NCBI GenBank assembly: GCA_019414265.1
Contig: DXMJ01000003.1
Span: 13,660-77,659 of the forward strand
Direction: 5' to 3'
Length of the DNA stretch: 64,000 nt
Origin: Collinsella sp.
GTDB taxonomy: Bacteria; Actinomycetota; Coriobacteriia; Coriobacteriales; Coriobacteriaceae
The notes under the pieces are model-generated. The model made no database searches. It was not told where the DNA came from and saw nothing but the letters and a program-made list of their open reading frames with translations. Below, piece after piece: positions 16,742-26,167 of this stretch (position 1 is the first letter of the stretch; every line of letters begins with the position of its first letter). The translations under genes and the position numbers were made by a program.

Positions 16742-16978
16742 ATGGCAGATCAGAAGACCTTCGAGCGCGTTTGCGATGTTATCCGCGAGACCGCCGGTCT
16801 TGACGACGTCGAGATGAAGCCCGAGTCCACGCTCGAGGAGATTGGTCTCGACAGTCTGGGCACCGTCGAGATCCTCGTCGCCGTTGAGGACGAGTTTGGC
16901 ATCCAGCTCGATACCGAGGAGAACCCCAAGACGGTCGGCGAGTTCGCCGATACGGTCGAGGCGGCATTGGAGAAGTAG
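16742..16978 (+). CDS. acpP: Acyl carrier protein
   Basis: 78-residue acidic carrier. The phosphopantetheine site is Ser38 in GLDSLGTVEI; most ACPs have Asp or Glu where this has Gly40, a mild deviation. AAAGGAGAAC precedes the ATG. It sits between fabH and fabK, so it is the housekeeping fatty acid ACP. Confidence 0.96.
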   Translation: MADQKTFERVCDVIRETAGLDDVEMKPESTLEEIGLDSLGTVEILVAVEDEFGIQLDTEENPKTVGEFADTVEAALEK

Positions 16979-16980
16979 AG

Positions 16981-17925
16981 ATGCTCAAGACTCCTCTCTG
17001 CGATCTGCTCGGCATCGAAAAGCCCGTGTTCCAGGGCGGTATGGCCTGGATCGCCGACGCCTCGCTGGCGTCCGCAGTGTCCGAGGCGGGCGGCTTAGGG
17101 ATTATCGCGGCCATGAACGCCGACGCCAACTGGCTGCGCGACCAGATTCATGAGCTGTGCGCCAGGACGGATAAGCCCTTTGGCGTCAACGTCATGCTCA
17201 TGAGCCCGTTTGCCGACGAGGTCGCGCGGGTCGTGATTGACGAGCGGGTGCCGGTCGTCGTGACGGGTGCCGGCAATCCCACCAAGTACATGAAGGCGTG
17301 GAACGAGGCGGGCATCAAGGTCATCCCGGTCGTTGCCTCGGTGGCGCTGGCGCGCCTCGTGGCGCGTCGTGGAGCCACTGCCGTGGTTGCCGAGGGAACC
17401 GAATCAGGCGGCCATATTGGCGAGACCTCGACGATGGCATTGGTGCCGCAGGTTGTCGATGCGGTCGATATCCCCGTGGTGGCGGCCGGCGGTATTGCCG
17501 ACGGCCGTGGTGTGGCGGCCGCCTTTATGCTCGGCGCTGCCGGCGTCCAGGTGGGAACACGCTTTCTGGTCGCAAACGAGTGCACCGTATCCGAACAGTA
17601 CAAAGAGCTGGTGCTCAAGGCAGGCGATACGTCGACGCGTGCGACCGGTCGCTCGACGGGACATCCGGTTCGCGCCCTCAAGAGCCCCTTCACCAACGCG
17701 TATGCCAAGAACGAGGCGGCGGGCGCAAGCCCCGAGGAGCTCGGGGCCATGGGCACGGGCGCGCTTCGTAAAGCCGCAAAGGACGGTAATTACGAAGAGG
17801 GTTCGTATTTGTGCGGACAGATTGCCGGCATGGTCAACGAACGCCAGAGCGCACGCGAAATCGTCGACGATTTGGTCGATGGCGCCGAGCATGTCCTGAA
17901 GGGTGCGTCCGCATGGGTGGCGTAG
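16981..17925 (+). CDS. fabK: Enoyl-ACP reductase II (FMN-dependent)
   Basis: Last reduction step of each elongation cycle: trans-2-enoyl-ACP to acyl-ACP with NAD(P)H and FMN. 314 residues. FabK/2-nitropropane dioxygenase-type TIM barrel: PVFQGGMAWIAD start, GVNVMLMSPF, VVTGAGNPTKY, AEGTESGGHIGE with the conserved His, and AAGGIADGRG phosphate-binding motif. No fabI-like gene is in the operon, so FabK appears to be the enoyl reductase here. FabK enzymes are known to be insensitive to triclosan. Its end overlaps fabD by 13 bp. Confidence 0.95.
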   Translation: MLKTPLCDLLGIEKPVFQGGMAWIADASLASAVSEAGGLGIIAAMNADANWLRDQIHELCARTDKPFGVNVMLMSPFADEVARVVIDERVPVVVTGAGNPTKYMKAWNEAGIKVIPVVASVALARLVARRGATAVVAEGTESGGHIGETSTMALVPQVVDAVDIPVVAAGGIADGRGVAAAFMLGAAGVQVGTRFLVANECTVSEQYKELVLKAGDTSTRATGRSTGHPVRALKSPFTNAYAKNEAAGASPEELGAMGTGALRKAAKDGNYEEGSYLCGQIAGMVNERQSAREIVDDLVDGAEHVLKGASAWVA

Positions 17926-18839
17926 CGTTTCTGTTTGCCGGTCAGGGTGCCCAGCATCCCGCGATGGGCGTCGACCTGATCGAGGCATCGCCGGCGGCCG
18001 CCGAGGTGTTCGCCATTGCCGACGAGGTGCGCCCGGGGACCAGCGAGCAGTGCCGGAGCGCCTCCAAGGAGGAGCTCTCGCAGACTGAGAACACGCAGCC
18101 GTGCGTGTTCGTTCACGACCTGGCAGCGGCTGCCGCCCTGCGCGAGCGCGGCGTAGTGCCTGCCGCCTGTGCGGGATTCTCGCTGGGCGAGGTCGCAGCA
18201 CTCACCTTTGCGGGGGCATTCGATACGCGAGCGGGTTTTGAGCTCGTGTGTGAGCGCGCGGCATTGATGGCCACGGCGGCCGAGCGTCACCCCGGCGGCA
18301 TGCGCGCCGTCATCAAACTCGATGCGGCGCAGGTCGAGGGTTTGGCAAAACAGGCCGGCGAGGACTGCTGGCCGGTCAACTACAACAGTCCCCAGCAGAC
18401 GGTTGTGGCCGGAGCGCCCGAGGCGCTGCAGGAGCTCGACGTCCTGGTAAAAGAGGCTGGCGGTCGCGCCATGAAGGTCGCGGTGTCGGGTGCATTCCAT
18501 AGCCCCTATATGGCCGAGGCGACCTGTGGCCTTGCTGCATATATCGAGGCCGGTCACGCGCCGTCCCCGTTGCTCATTCCTGTTATGGCAAATATAACAG
18601 CGGCGCCCTATCCGGCGGACCCGCGAGCAGCATCGGATGTCTTGGCCAACCAGGTGAGCCATGCCGTGCACTGGGTCGACACGCTGCATGCTCTGCAGGA
18701 TCAAGGCATCGACACGTTTATTGAGGTCGGCCCTGGCAAAACGCTGTCGGGCCTGGTTAAGCGTACGCTGAGCGACGTTCGCGTGTATTCGTGCGAAACG
18801 GCCGAGCAGGTCGCAGCTATTGCCGACGAGCTCGCATAG
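17913..18839 (+). CDS. fabD: Malonyl-CoA:ACP transacylase
   Basis: Loads malonyl groups onto ACP. 308 residues from ATG 17913, inside the fabK end, where the family N-terminus VAFLFAGQGAQ begins; the frame upstream of it is a shadow of fabK. Nucleophile Ser90 is in GFSLGE (usually GHSLGE) and the catalytic His196 in GAFHSPYM. QQTVVAG and the terminal EVGPGKTLSGL are also typical. Confidence 0.96.
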   Translation: MGGVAFLFAGQGAQHPAMGVDLIEASPAAAEVFAIADEVRPGTSEQCRSASKEELSQTENTQPCVFVHDLAAAAALRERGVVPAACAGFSLGEVAALTFAGAFDTRAGFELVCERAALMATAAERHPGGMRAVIKLDAAQVEGLAKQAGEDCWPVNYNSPQQTVVAGAPEALQELDVLVKEAGGRAMKVAVSGAFHSPYMAEATCGLAAYIEAGHAPSPLLIPVMANITAAPYPADPRAASDVLANQVSHAVHWVDTLHALQDQGIDTFIEVGPGKTLSGLVKRTLSDVRVYSCETAEQVAAIADELA

Positions 18840-18869
18840 TCCACAGGGCTGTAACCCGAAAGGAATGAC

Positions 18870-19643
18870 ATGGGCAACTTGAACAACGGCGCGCTCGAGA
18901 GCAACGACTCACGTCGTGTGGCACTGGTCACGGGCGGCTCGCGGGGTATCGGCCGTGCCTGCGCTGTCGGTCTGGCGGAGGACGGCTTTGATATCGCCGT
19001 CGTCTATGCCGGCAGCGTCGATGCGGCGCGCGAGACGTGCGAAGCCTGCGAGGCGTCTGGCGCCACGGTGCGCGCATATCAATGCGACGTGGCCGATCCC
19101 GCTGCCGTCAACGCGTGCGTGGAAGCGGTCCTCAACGACTTTGGCTCCATTTGGGCGCTCGTCAACAACGCCGGCATCACGCGCGATGGCTTGCTCATGC
19201 GCATGAGCGATGACGCCTTCGATCGCGTGCTCGATGTCAATCTCAAGGGAACATTCAATATGACGCGCGCGCTCACCAAGACCTTTATGCGCCAGCGCGG
19301 CGGTTGCGTCATCAACATGAGCTCGGTTGTGGGCCTGATGGGCAATGCCGGGCAGGCCAACTACGCTGCCTCCAAGGCGGGCGTGATAGGGCTTACCAAG
19401 GCGGTGGCGCACGAGCTTGCGCCCCGCGGCGTACGAGTGAACTCGGTCGCCCCCGGATTTGTCGAGACCGATATGACGGCAAAGCTATCGGATAAGGTGC
19501 GTGCGGCGTACGAGGAACAGATTCCCCTAAAGCGCATGGCGCGCCCCGAGGAAGTGGCCGGCGTGGTGCGCTTTCTGGCGAGCGATGCGGCGGCCTACAT
19601 TACGGGCGAGGTCGTGCGCGTCGACGGCGGAATGGCGATGTAG
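18870..19643 (+). CDS. fabG: 3-oxoacyl-ACP reductase
   Basis: NADPH-dependent short-chain dehydrogenase reducing beta-ketoacyl-ACP. 257 residues. The cofactor loop is TGGSRGIG, then NNAG, and the catalytic Ser152, Tyr165 and Lys169 (YAASK). The ending ITGEVVRVDGGMAM is characteristic of FabG. An extra 14 or so residues precede the core, compared with E. coli FabG. Confidence 0.97.
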   Translation: MGNLNNGALESNDSRRVALVTGGSRGIGRACAVGLAEDGFDIAVVYAGSVDAARETCEACEASGATVRAYQCDVADPAAVNACVEAVLNDFGSIWALVNNAGITRDGLLMRMSDDAFDRVLDVNLKGTFNMTRALTKTFMRQRGGCVINMSSVVGLMGNAGQANYAASKAGVIGLTKAVAHELAPRGVRVNSVAPGFVETDMTAKLSDKVRAAYEEQIPLKRMARPEEVAGVVRFLASDAAAYITGEVVRVDGGMAM

Positions 19644-19682
19644 AAACCAGGGCCGATCAACGGCTTAAATGAGGAGACCAAG

Positions 19683-20930
19683 ATGGAACAGAGAGTTGCA
19701 ATCACCGGCATCGGTGCCGTATCGCCGCTCGGCAACACGGCGCTTGCCACTTGGGCGGCTATGTGCGCCGGCACGTGCGGTATCGGCCCGATCACGCACT
19801 TCGATACGGATGCGTTTGCTGTCAAGGTGGCGGCCGAGGTCAAGGGCTTTGACGGCAACGAGTACTTTGGTAAGCACGATGCCAAGCACCTCGACCCCTG
19901 CGTTCAGTTTGCACTGGCGGCGTCGGACGAGGCCATGCACGATGCGGGCCTTGATGTCGAAGATGCCATCGATCGCGAGCGCCTGGGCGTCTACGTGGGT
20001 TCAGGCGTGGGCGGCATGCAGACACTCGTCGACAACGTCCACACGATTGCCGATCGAGGGCCTCGCCGTGCATCACCCTATATGATTGCGATGATGATCC
20101 CCAACATGGCTTCGGGCAACATCGCGATTCGCCACAAGGCAAAGGGCCCGACCCTACCCGTCGTGACTGCCTGCGCGACTTCTGCCCATGCGGTGGGTGA
20201 GGCGTTCCGCGCCATCAAGCACGGCTATGCCGACGCGATCCTCGCGGGCGGCGCCGAAGCCGCAATTATCCCCGATGCCGTTGCGGGCTTTACGTCCTGC
20301 CGCGCATTGACCACCAACCCCGATCCCGCGACGGCCTGCCGTCCGTTCGATGCAGACCGCGACGGCTTTGTGATGGGCGAGGGCGCCTGCGTGCTCGTGC
20401 TCGAGAGCATGGAACATGCGCAGGCGCGCGGTGCGCACATTTACGCCGAGGTCGTGGGCTACGGCAACACCGATGATGCCTATCACATCACGAGCCCCGA
20501 TCCCGAGGCTGCCGGCATTGCCCGTGCGATATCGCTGGCGGTGGCCGAGGGCGACGTTAAGCCTTCCGAGGGCCTCTACATCAACGCTCACGGAACCTCG
20601 ACTAAACTCAACGATTCGTCCGAGACGGCGGGCATCAAGCGAGCACTCGGCGAGGACGCGGCGCGCGCCGCACATGTCTCGTCGACCAAGTCGATGACGG
20701 GGCACATGATCGGTGCCACGGGGGCCATCGAGGTCATGGCCTGCGCCATGGCGCTCGAGCAGGGCGTGGTGCCCCCGACCATTAACTACCACACGCCCGA
20801 TCCCGCCTGCGATCTTGATTACACGCCCAATCGCGCGGTTCGCGCCGACCTTACCTGGGCGCTTTCGACAAACCTGGGCTTTGGCGGGCACAACGCCGCC
20901 ATCGCGCTGCGTAGATATACGAGGAGCTAG
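19683..20930 (+). CDS. fabF: Beta-ketoacyl-ACP synthase II
   Basis: Elongating condensing enzyme, 415 residues. Starts VAITGIGAVSPLGN. Catalytic Cys164 (ACATSAHAVGEA), His303 (NAHGTSTKLND) and His341 (KSMTGHMIGATG), with Lys336 in the same segment. GAGGAGACC upstream of the ATG. Confidence 0.97.
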   Translation: MEQRVAITGIGAVSPLGNTALATWAAMCAGTCGIGPITHFDTDAFAVKVAAEVKGFDGNEYFGKHDAKHLDPCVQFALAASDEAMHDAGLDVEDAIDRERLGVYVGSGVGGMQTLVDNVHTIADRGPRRASPYMIAMMIPNMASGNIAIRHKAKGPTLPVVTACATSAHAVGEAFRAIKHGYADAILAGGAEAAIIPDAVAGFTSCRALTTNPDPATACRPFDADRDGFVMGEGACVLVLESMEHAQARGAHIYAEVVGYGNTDDAYHITSPDPEAAGIARAISLAVAEGDVKPSEGLYINAHGTSTKLNDSSETAGIKRALGEDAARAAHVSSTKSMTGHMIGATGAIEVMACAMALEQGVVPPTINYHTPDPACDLDYTPNRAVRADLTWALSTNLGFGGHNAAIALRRYTRS

Positions 20931-20933
20931 AGC

Positions 20934-21410
20934 ATGGATTCCAAAAGACTTGCCGAGATAGCCGATGTTATGGAGGACCGCGGCCTCACGCGCGTACGCG
21001 TTGAGGAGCCCGATGGCACCGCGGTCGAACTCGAGCGCGCGAGCGCCGCGCAGCCGGTTGCCGTGCCCATGCCTATGCCGGGTGCCGTGACTGCTCCGGC
21101 GGTGGCTCCTGTCGCCATGCCTGCTGCCGCACCGGAACCCGCCGCGCAGACACCTGCCGCCGCACCGGAGCCCAAGGGCACCGAGGTGACCGCACCCATG
21201 GTCGGCGTTTTCTATGCTGCCCCGGCGCCGGGCGACGAGCCGTTTGTGCACGTGGGCTCCAAGGTCAAGGCCGGCGAGACCCTCTGCATCATCGAGGCCA
21301 TGAAGGTTCTCAACGAGGTGACGGCAGAGGCGGATGGCGAGGTGCTCGAGATCTGCGTGGCCGACGGCGACCTCGTGGAGTTTGGCAGCTGCCTCATGAG
21401 GATCGGATAG
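20934..21410 (+). CDS. accB: Biotin carboxyl carrier protein of acetyl-CoA carboxylase
   Basis: Carries the biotin that shuttles carboxyl groups from AccC to the carboxyltransferase. 158 residues: an N-terminal helix region, a Pro/Ala/Val-rich flexible linker (about residues 38-80), then the biotinyl domain with Lys124 in IIEAMKVLNEV (usually EAMKMMNE). It starts 4 bp after the fabF stop. Substrate of the divergent BirA. Confidence 0.95.
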   Translation: MDSKRLAEIADVMEDRGLTRVRVEEPDGTAVELERASAAQPVAVPMPMPGAVTAPAVAPVAMPAAAPEPAAQTPAAAPEPKGTEVTAPMVGVFYAAPAPGDEPFVHVGSKVKAGETLCIIEAMKVLNEVTAEADGEVLEICVADGDLVEFGSCLMRIG

Positions 21411-21419
21411 GTGATATCC

Positions 21420-21842
21420 ATGAACAAAGAAGAGCTCAAGAAGCTATTGCCGCATCGCGATCCGATGCTTTTGCTCGACGAAGCCGAGCTGGTGGGCGAC
21501 GAGGCCCACGGCAAGATCACGATTACGGGCGACGAGTACTTTTTGCAGGGGCATTTTCCGGGAAACCCGGTCGTCCCCGGCGTGATTCAGTGCGAGATGC
21601 TCGCCCAGAACTGCTGCGTGCTGCTGATGGGCGATGAGGAGGCGCGCGGCGCGACGCCGTTCTACACGAGTCTGGACAAGGTGCGCTTTAAGCGTCCGGT
21701 GCGCCCGGGCGACACGGTGGATCTGGTGTGCTCCATCACGCGTGCGCGCGGGCCGTTCCGCTTTGCGACGGGTACTGCGAGCGTCAACGGTGAGGTTTGC
21801 TGCCGCGCCGATATGTCTTTTGCACTCATGCACGAAAGTTAA
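21420..21842 (+). CDS. fabZ: 3-hydroxyacyl-ACP dehydratase
   Basis: Dehydrates beta-hydroxyacyl-ACP. 140 residues from ATG 21420. A GTG at 21411, directly after the accB stop, would add three residues, and the sequence does not decide between them. The hot-dog fold motif carries catalytic His45 (GHFPGNPVVPG) and Glu59 (VIQCEMLAQ). LLPHRDPMLLLDE is the usual N-terminus. Confidence 0.95.
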   Translation: MNKEELKKLLPHRDPMLLLDEAELVGDEAHGKITITGDEYFLQGHFPGNPVVPGVIQCEMLAQNCCVLLMGDEEARGATPFYTSLDKVRFKRPVRPGDTVDLVCSITRARGPFRFATGTASVNGEVCCRADMSFALMHES

Positions 21843-21852
21843 GGAAGGCTTC

Positions 21853-23196
21853 ATGTTCGACAAAGTGCTCATCGCCAACCGCGGCGAAGTCGCGGTTCGT
21901 GTTATCCGCGCGTGCCGCGATATGGGCATCAAGACCGTCGCCGTTTATTCCACGGCCGATGCGGACGCGCTGCACGTGCAGCTTGCCGACGAGGCGTATT
22001 GCATCGGCGGCCCGCGTCTTGCCGAGAGCTACCTCAACGACGATGCCGTGCTCACCTGTGCCGTAAAGTCGGGGGCAAAGGCGATCCATCCCGGCTATGG
22101 CTTTTTCTCCGAGAAGGCGAGCTTCGTGCGCGACTGCGACAAGTACGGTCTGGCGTTTGTCGGTCCTTCGGCCGAGGTGATCGACAGCATGGGCGACAAG
22201 GACGCCGCACGCCGAACGGCTGCCGCGGCGGGCGTACCCATCGTGCCGGGCTGCGATTTGCTCAAAAGCCCCGAGGAGGCGACGGCCGAGGCCGAGCGCA
22301 TCGGCTGTCCCGTGCTCATCAAGGCGCGTGCCGGCGGTGGCGGTCGCGGTATTCGCAAGGTCGAGCGCGTGGAAGACGCGGCAAAGGCGTTCATCGAGGC
22401 GCGTGCCGAGGGCGAGGCCGTTTTTGGCGACGGCGAGTGCTACATGGAGAAGTTCGTCGCGCCGGCGCATCACGTTGAGGTACAGATTATGGCCGATAAG
22501 CAGGGCCATGTGTTTTCACTCGGCGAGCGCGAGTGCTCGGTGCAGCGCCGCAACCAAAAGCTGATCGAGGAGAGCCCCGCGCCGTGCCTCGACGGACGCG
22601 ACGATATTCGTGCCCGTATGCACAAGGCGGCGCGCGACTTGGCTCGTGCCGTCGGTTATGAGGGCGCTGGCACCATCGAGTTTCTGTACTCGGACGACGG
22701 CAATTTCTACTTTATGGAAATGAACACGCGCTTGCAGGTGGAGCATCCGGTTACAGAGTTTGTAACCGATACCGACTTGGTCAAGTGGCAGCTGCGCGTG
22801 GCAGCCGGCCAGCCTCTGCCCTTTGAGCAGGAGGACATGCCGGTGCGCAACCACGCCATGGAGTGCCGCATCAATGCCGAAACGCCGGACTTTCTGCCGT
22901 CGTGCGGAACGGTCACCGCGTTGCGTGTGCCGGGTGGCCCGCGCGTGCGCTGGGATTCCGCCATGTTCACCGGTGCGAAAGTTCCGCCGTACTACGACTC
23001 CATGCTCGGCAAGCTCATCGTGTGTGCGCCCACGCGTGACGGCGCCATTCGCAAGATGCGCTCGGCCCTGGGCGAGCTCGTGATTGGGGGCGTGAGCGAA
23101 AACAGCGAGCTTCAGCTCGACGTGCTGGCAAACGACGAGTTCTTGTCGGGCATGTATCACACCGATCTGATGGGGCATCTCTATGCTGATGAATAG
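21853..23196 (+). CDS. accC: Biotin carboxylase subunit of acetyl-CoA carboxylase
   Basis: ATP-grasp enzyme carboxylating the biotin on AccB. 447 residues from ATG 21853, which follows AAGGAAGG; the longer open frame upstream is a shadow of fabZ. Marks are MFDKVLIANRGEVAVRVIRA, KARAGGGGRGIRKV (ATP loop), FLYSDDGNFYFMEMNTRLQVEHPVTE and the Arg in NTRLQVEH. It overlaps accDA by 14 bp. Confidence 0.97.
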   Translation: MFDKVLIANRGEVAVRVIRACRDMGIKTVAVYSTADADALHVQLADEAYCIGGPRLAESYLNDDAVLTCAVKSGAKAIHPGYGFFSEKASFVRDCDKYGLAFVGPSAEVIDSMGDKDAARRTAAAAGVPIVPGCDLLKSPEEATAEAERIGCPVLIKARAGGGGRGIRKVERVEDAAKAFIEARAEGEAVFGDGECYMEKFVAPAHHVEVQIMADKQGHVFSLGERECSVQRRNQKLIEESPAPCLDGRDDIRARMHKAARDLARAVGYEGAGTIEFLYSDDGNFYFMEMNTRLQVEHPVTEFVTDTDLVKWQLRVAAGQPLPFEQEDMPVRNHAMECRINAETPDFLPSCGTVTALRVPGGPRVRWDSAMFTGAKVPPYYDSMLGKLIVCAPTRDGAIRKMRSALGELVIGGVSENSELQLDVLANDEFLSGMYHTDLMGHLYADE

Positions 23197-24907
23197 GAAA
23201 GCGAAGACGGTCAACGTCCTCGAGGGGCCGATGACCGAGTCATGCGCCGAGTTTCCCGCGCGCCACGTGTTTATCAAGTGCCCGGAGTGCCGCCGTGTGA
23301 TCGATGAGGCACGCCTGCACGACAACCTCGAGGTGTGCCCCCGTTGCGGCAAGCACTTTCGCGTGAGCGGTCGCGCGCGCATGCGCATGACGGTCGACGA
23401 GGGCACGTTTGAGGAATGGGATGCTAATCTGGCGTCGGAGGACTTCCTCTCGTTTCCCGGTTATGCCGACAAACTCAAGAGCGTGAGCGAGCGTTCGGGC
23501 GAGCGCGATGCCGTTGTGTGCGGCAGGGGCAAAATCTGCGGTTGCGATACCGCACTCTTCTTTATGGATGCCAACTTTATGATGGGCTCGATGGGCTCCG
23601 TGGTGGGCGAGAAGATCTGTCGCACATTTGAGCATGCGACCGAGCTGGGATTGCCAGTTGTCGGCTTTACCGTTTCGGGCGGTGCGCGCATGCAAGAGGG
23701 CGTGACATCGCTTATGCAGATGGCCAAGATTTCTGCGGCGGTTAGGCGCCACAGCGAGGCGGGCGGCCTGTATATCACGGTGCTCACCGACCCCACGACC
23801 GGCGGCGTAACCGCGAGCTTTGCCATGGAGGGCGACATTATCCTGGCCGAGCCCGATGCCCTGACGGCATTTGCCGGCCCGCGCGTGATCGAGCAGAACA
23901 TGCACAAGCGCCTGCCCAAGGGATTTCAGCGCTCCGAGTTTTTGCTGGAGCACGGCTTTTGCGATGCCGTTGTTCCGCGTGGCGAGATTGCGCTCACGGT
24001 AGGCGAGCTGTTGGCGCTGCACGAAGGGCACGCGCCCGGCCTGGGGGCACCGCATGAGATCGTCCATGCGGGTCGCCGCGGCAAAAAGCTGGGACACTTG
24101 TTTAAGCGCTCGGCGGCACCAAAAACCGCGCTCGAGATTGTCAAGCAGACCCGCTCGGCAGATCGCGCCACGGCGGGTGAGATGATCTCGCTGGGCCTCG
24201 ACGGATTCGTTGAGCTGCACGGCGACCGTTACTTTGGCGACGACGCCGCTGTGTTGGCTGGCATTGGCTGGAAAGACGGACGCCCCGTAACGGTTATCGC
24301 CATCGAGCGCGGCACCACGACCAAAGAGCGTATCCGCCGCAACTTTGGCATGGCGCATCCCGAGGGCTACCGCAAGGCGCGTCGCCTTATGCGTCAGGCC
24401 GAAAAGTTTGGTCGACCGGTTCTGTGCCTGGTCGATACTTCGGGCGCGTTTTGCGGCATCGGTGCCGAGGAGCGCGGCCAGGGCGAGGCGATTGCCCAGA
24501 ATCTCATGGAGATGAGCGGCCTTAAGACGCCGATTGTCTCGGTGGTGACAGGCGAGGGCGGCTCTGGTGGCGCGCTGGCGCTATCCGTGGCCGACCGCAT
24601 CCTGATGCTCTCGAGCTCGGCCTATTCGGTCGTGAGTCCCGAGGCCTGCGCGTCGATCCTGTGGAAGGATACGGAGCGTGCGGATGAGGCCGCCGAGGCG
24701 CTTAAGCTCACGGCCCCCGATCTGCTGGCGCTCGGCATCATCGACGGCATTGTCGACGATAGGGGCCTGTCGCATGAGGAGATCGCCGGTGCCGTCATGT
24801 CTTCGGCATTTGATGCCTTCGATACGCTTGGGCAGCTCGACGACGCCACCCTCACAAACCTCCGCTATGAAAAGTACCGCACAATCGGTCAGTACCGCAC
24901 GATGTGA
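23183..24907 (+). CDS. accDA: Acetyl-CoA carboxylase carboxyltransferase, beta and alpha subunits fused
   Basis: 574 residues joining two proteins that are separate in E. coli. The N-terminal half is AccD: a four-Cys zinc ribbon (CPEC...CPRCGKHF, residues about 33-55), then the crotonase-fold beta domain with SGGARMQEG. After about residue 290 the AccA part begins, with LDGFVELHGDRYFGDD, NFGMAHPEGYRKA and GEGGSGGALAL. There is no frameshift or stop between the parts. It transfers carboxyl from biotin to acetyl-CoA to give malonyl-CoA for fabD. Last gene of the operon; its TGA lies inside a palindromic repeat. Confidence 0.95.
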   Translation: MLMNRKAKTVNVLEGPMTESCAEFPARHVFIKCPECRRVIDEARLHDNLEVCPRCGKHFRVSGRARMRMTVDEGTFEEWDANLASEDFLSFPGYADKLKSVSERSGERDAVVCGRGKICGCDTALFFMDANFMMGSMGSVVGEKICRTFEHATELGLPVVGFTVSGGARMQEGVTSLMQMAKISAAVRRHSEAGGLYITVLTDPTTGGVTASFAMEGDIILAEPDALTAFAGPRVIEQNMHKRLPKGFQRSEFLLEHGFCDAVVPRGEIALTVGELLALHEGHAPGLGAPHEIVHAGRRGKKLGHLFKRSAAPKTALEIVKQTRSADRATAGEMISLGLDGFVELHGDRYFGDDAAVLAGIGWKDGRPVTVIAIERGTTTKERIRRNFGMAHPEGYRKARRLMRQAEKFGRPVLCLVDTSGAFCGIGAEERGQGEAIAQNLMEMSGLKTPIVSVVTGEGGSGGALALSVADRILMLSSSAYSVVSPEACASILWKDTERADEAAEALKLTAPDLLALGIIDGIVDDRGLSHEEIAGAVMSSAFDAFDTLGQLDDATLTNLRYEKYRTIGQYRTM

Positions 24908-24931
24908 CAAAGGGGCAGCCCGCATGTCACA
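24903..24931. repeat. Palindromic repeat, copy 1, overlapping the accDA stop
   Basis: Nested inverted repeat: TGTGACA (24903-24909) with TGTCACA (24925-24931), enclosing GGGC-A-GCCC (24914-24921 region). It pairs with the copy at 26168-26197 (TGCGACA/TGTCGCA), which differs at one base on each arm so that pairing is kept. Together the two copies bracket the PTS EIIC gene. Confidence 0.75.
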
Positions 24932-24947
24932 TTGGGAAAGGCGTTCC

Positions 24948-26162
24948 ATGTCGCAAGTTTCTAACACCTCGTTTACAACGACGGTTTCATCAAACGCCAC
25001 GGCCGTGGTGGACTATCTGTCCAAAAGCATGATGTCGGCGCTGCCGTTTATTGTCTGCGCAGCGTTGTTCCGCACCGTCGCCGTCATTATGGGCGAAGGC
25101 ATGCTGGGCCTGTGGTCTGCCGATTCCGAAATCTATCGCCTGTTCTACAGTTGGCTTTATAACGCCGGCTACTACTTTTTGCCCATTTATCTTGGTTGGG
25201 CGGCCGCCCGCCAGCTCGGTTGCTCGGAGCAGCTGGGCATGATGCTGGGCGGCGTATTGATTGCGCCCGATCTGCTTAAGCTCGTCGATGCCGCATCGAC
25301 GACGGGGGCATCGATGACTTCCGTGTATGGTCTGCTTCCCGCGCCGGTCAACGATTACACGACGACTGTTATTCCGGTTCTCATCTCGGTGCCCTTGCTA
25401 TGGCGAGTGGAGTGTTTCTTTCAGCGCGTTATCCCTAAGGCCGTGGCGTTTTCGTTTGTTCCGTTTGCGACCATGCTTGTCATGGTTCCGGTTTCGCTGT
25501 GTATCACGGCGCCGGCGGGCAGCTATTTGGGCATGCTGTTGGGCCAGCTTATGTTTATGCTTGGCAATTCCGGCGGCATCGTGTCGCTGCTCACGCTCAT
25601 GGGGCTTGCCGCGGGCTGGGAGTTCCTAAAGATCGCGGGCGTCAGCAACGTTGTCCTATCGCTCGCCTATGCGCAGTTTATGAGTGTGGGAACGGATTCG
25701 TGCATCCTGATCGCCGCGACGATGGCAACGTTCGCCGTTTGGGGCATGCCTTTTGGCGCGTCGCTCCGCGTTGCGGATAAGGACGAGAAGGCGCTCATGC
25801 TGGGCTATTCAATCTCGGGTATTCTTGGCGGCGTAAGCGAGCCAGCGCTGTACGGATGCGGCTTTAAATATGGCAGGTGTCTGACGTGCATGGCCGTTGG
25901 CGGCGCCGTCGGAGGACTTGTTGCGGCCGTAGGCCACGTTACGGCTTATACCATCGGTATGACGAATGTTCTTATGGTCATTGGCTTTGCCACGGGCGGC
26001 ATCTCGAATCTGCTGTGGTGCTGCGCTGCCGGCGGCGCAGCATTTGCGGTGTCTGCGGCGCTGAGCTGCTGTTTTGGCGTGGTGCCGGCGAAGGGGCAGG
26101 TGACGGGGGACGGAGCCGATTTGCCCGAAACCTCGAAGAGCGTGGCCGAGGCAAGCGCATAA
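24948..26162 (+). CDS. Orphan PTS EIIC membrane permease, glucose/beta-glucoside class
   Basis: Predicted membrane translocator of a sugar phosphotransferase system, 404 residues, about ten hydrophobic segments. Class marks are ALPFIVCAALFRT at the start, LGGVLIAPDL, a GMPFGASLRV loop, and the conserved GILGGVSEPALYG corresponding to the EIIC GITEP motif. I start at ATG 24948 with GGGAAAGG upstream; ATG 24924 lies inside a repeat. No EIIB (Cys-containing) or EIIA domain is fused or adjacent, so it would need partners encoded elsewhere. The substrate is unknown. It is unlike its neighbours in function and is flanked by matched repeats. Confidence 0.8.
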   Translation: MSQVSNTSFTTTVSSNATAVVDYLSKSMMSALPFIVCAALFRTVAVIMGEGMLGLWSADSEIYRLFYSWLYNAGYYFLPIYLGWAAARQLGCSEQLGMMLGGVLIAPDLLKLVDAASTTGASMTSVYGLLPAPVNDYTTTVIPVLISVPLLWRVECFFQRVIPKAVAFSFVPFATMLVMVPVSLCITAPAGSYLGMLLGQLMFMLGNSGGIVSLLTLMGLAAGWEFLKIAGVSNVVLSLAYAQFMSVGTDSCILIAATMATFAVWGMPFGASLRVADKDEKALMLGYSISGILGGVSEPALYGCGFKYGRCLTCMAVGGAVGGLVAAVGHVTAYTIGMTNVLMVIGFATGGISNLLWCCAAGGAAFAVSAALSCCFGVVPAKGQVTGDGADLPETSKSVAEASA

Positions 26163-26167
26163 ACCTG

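Noticed and set aside
24924..24947. Earlier ATG start for the EIIC gene
   Set aside because: It lies inside the palindromic repeat; ATG 24948 has a better placed ribosome site and begins the family-like sequence.
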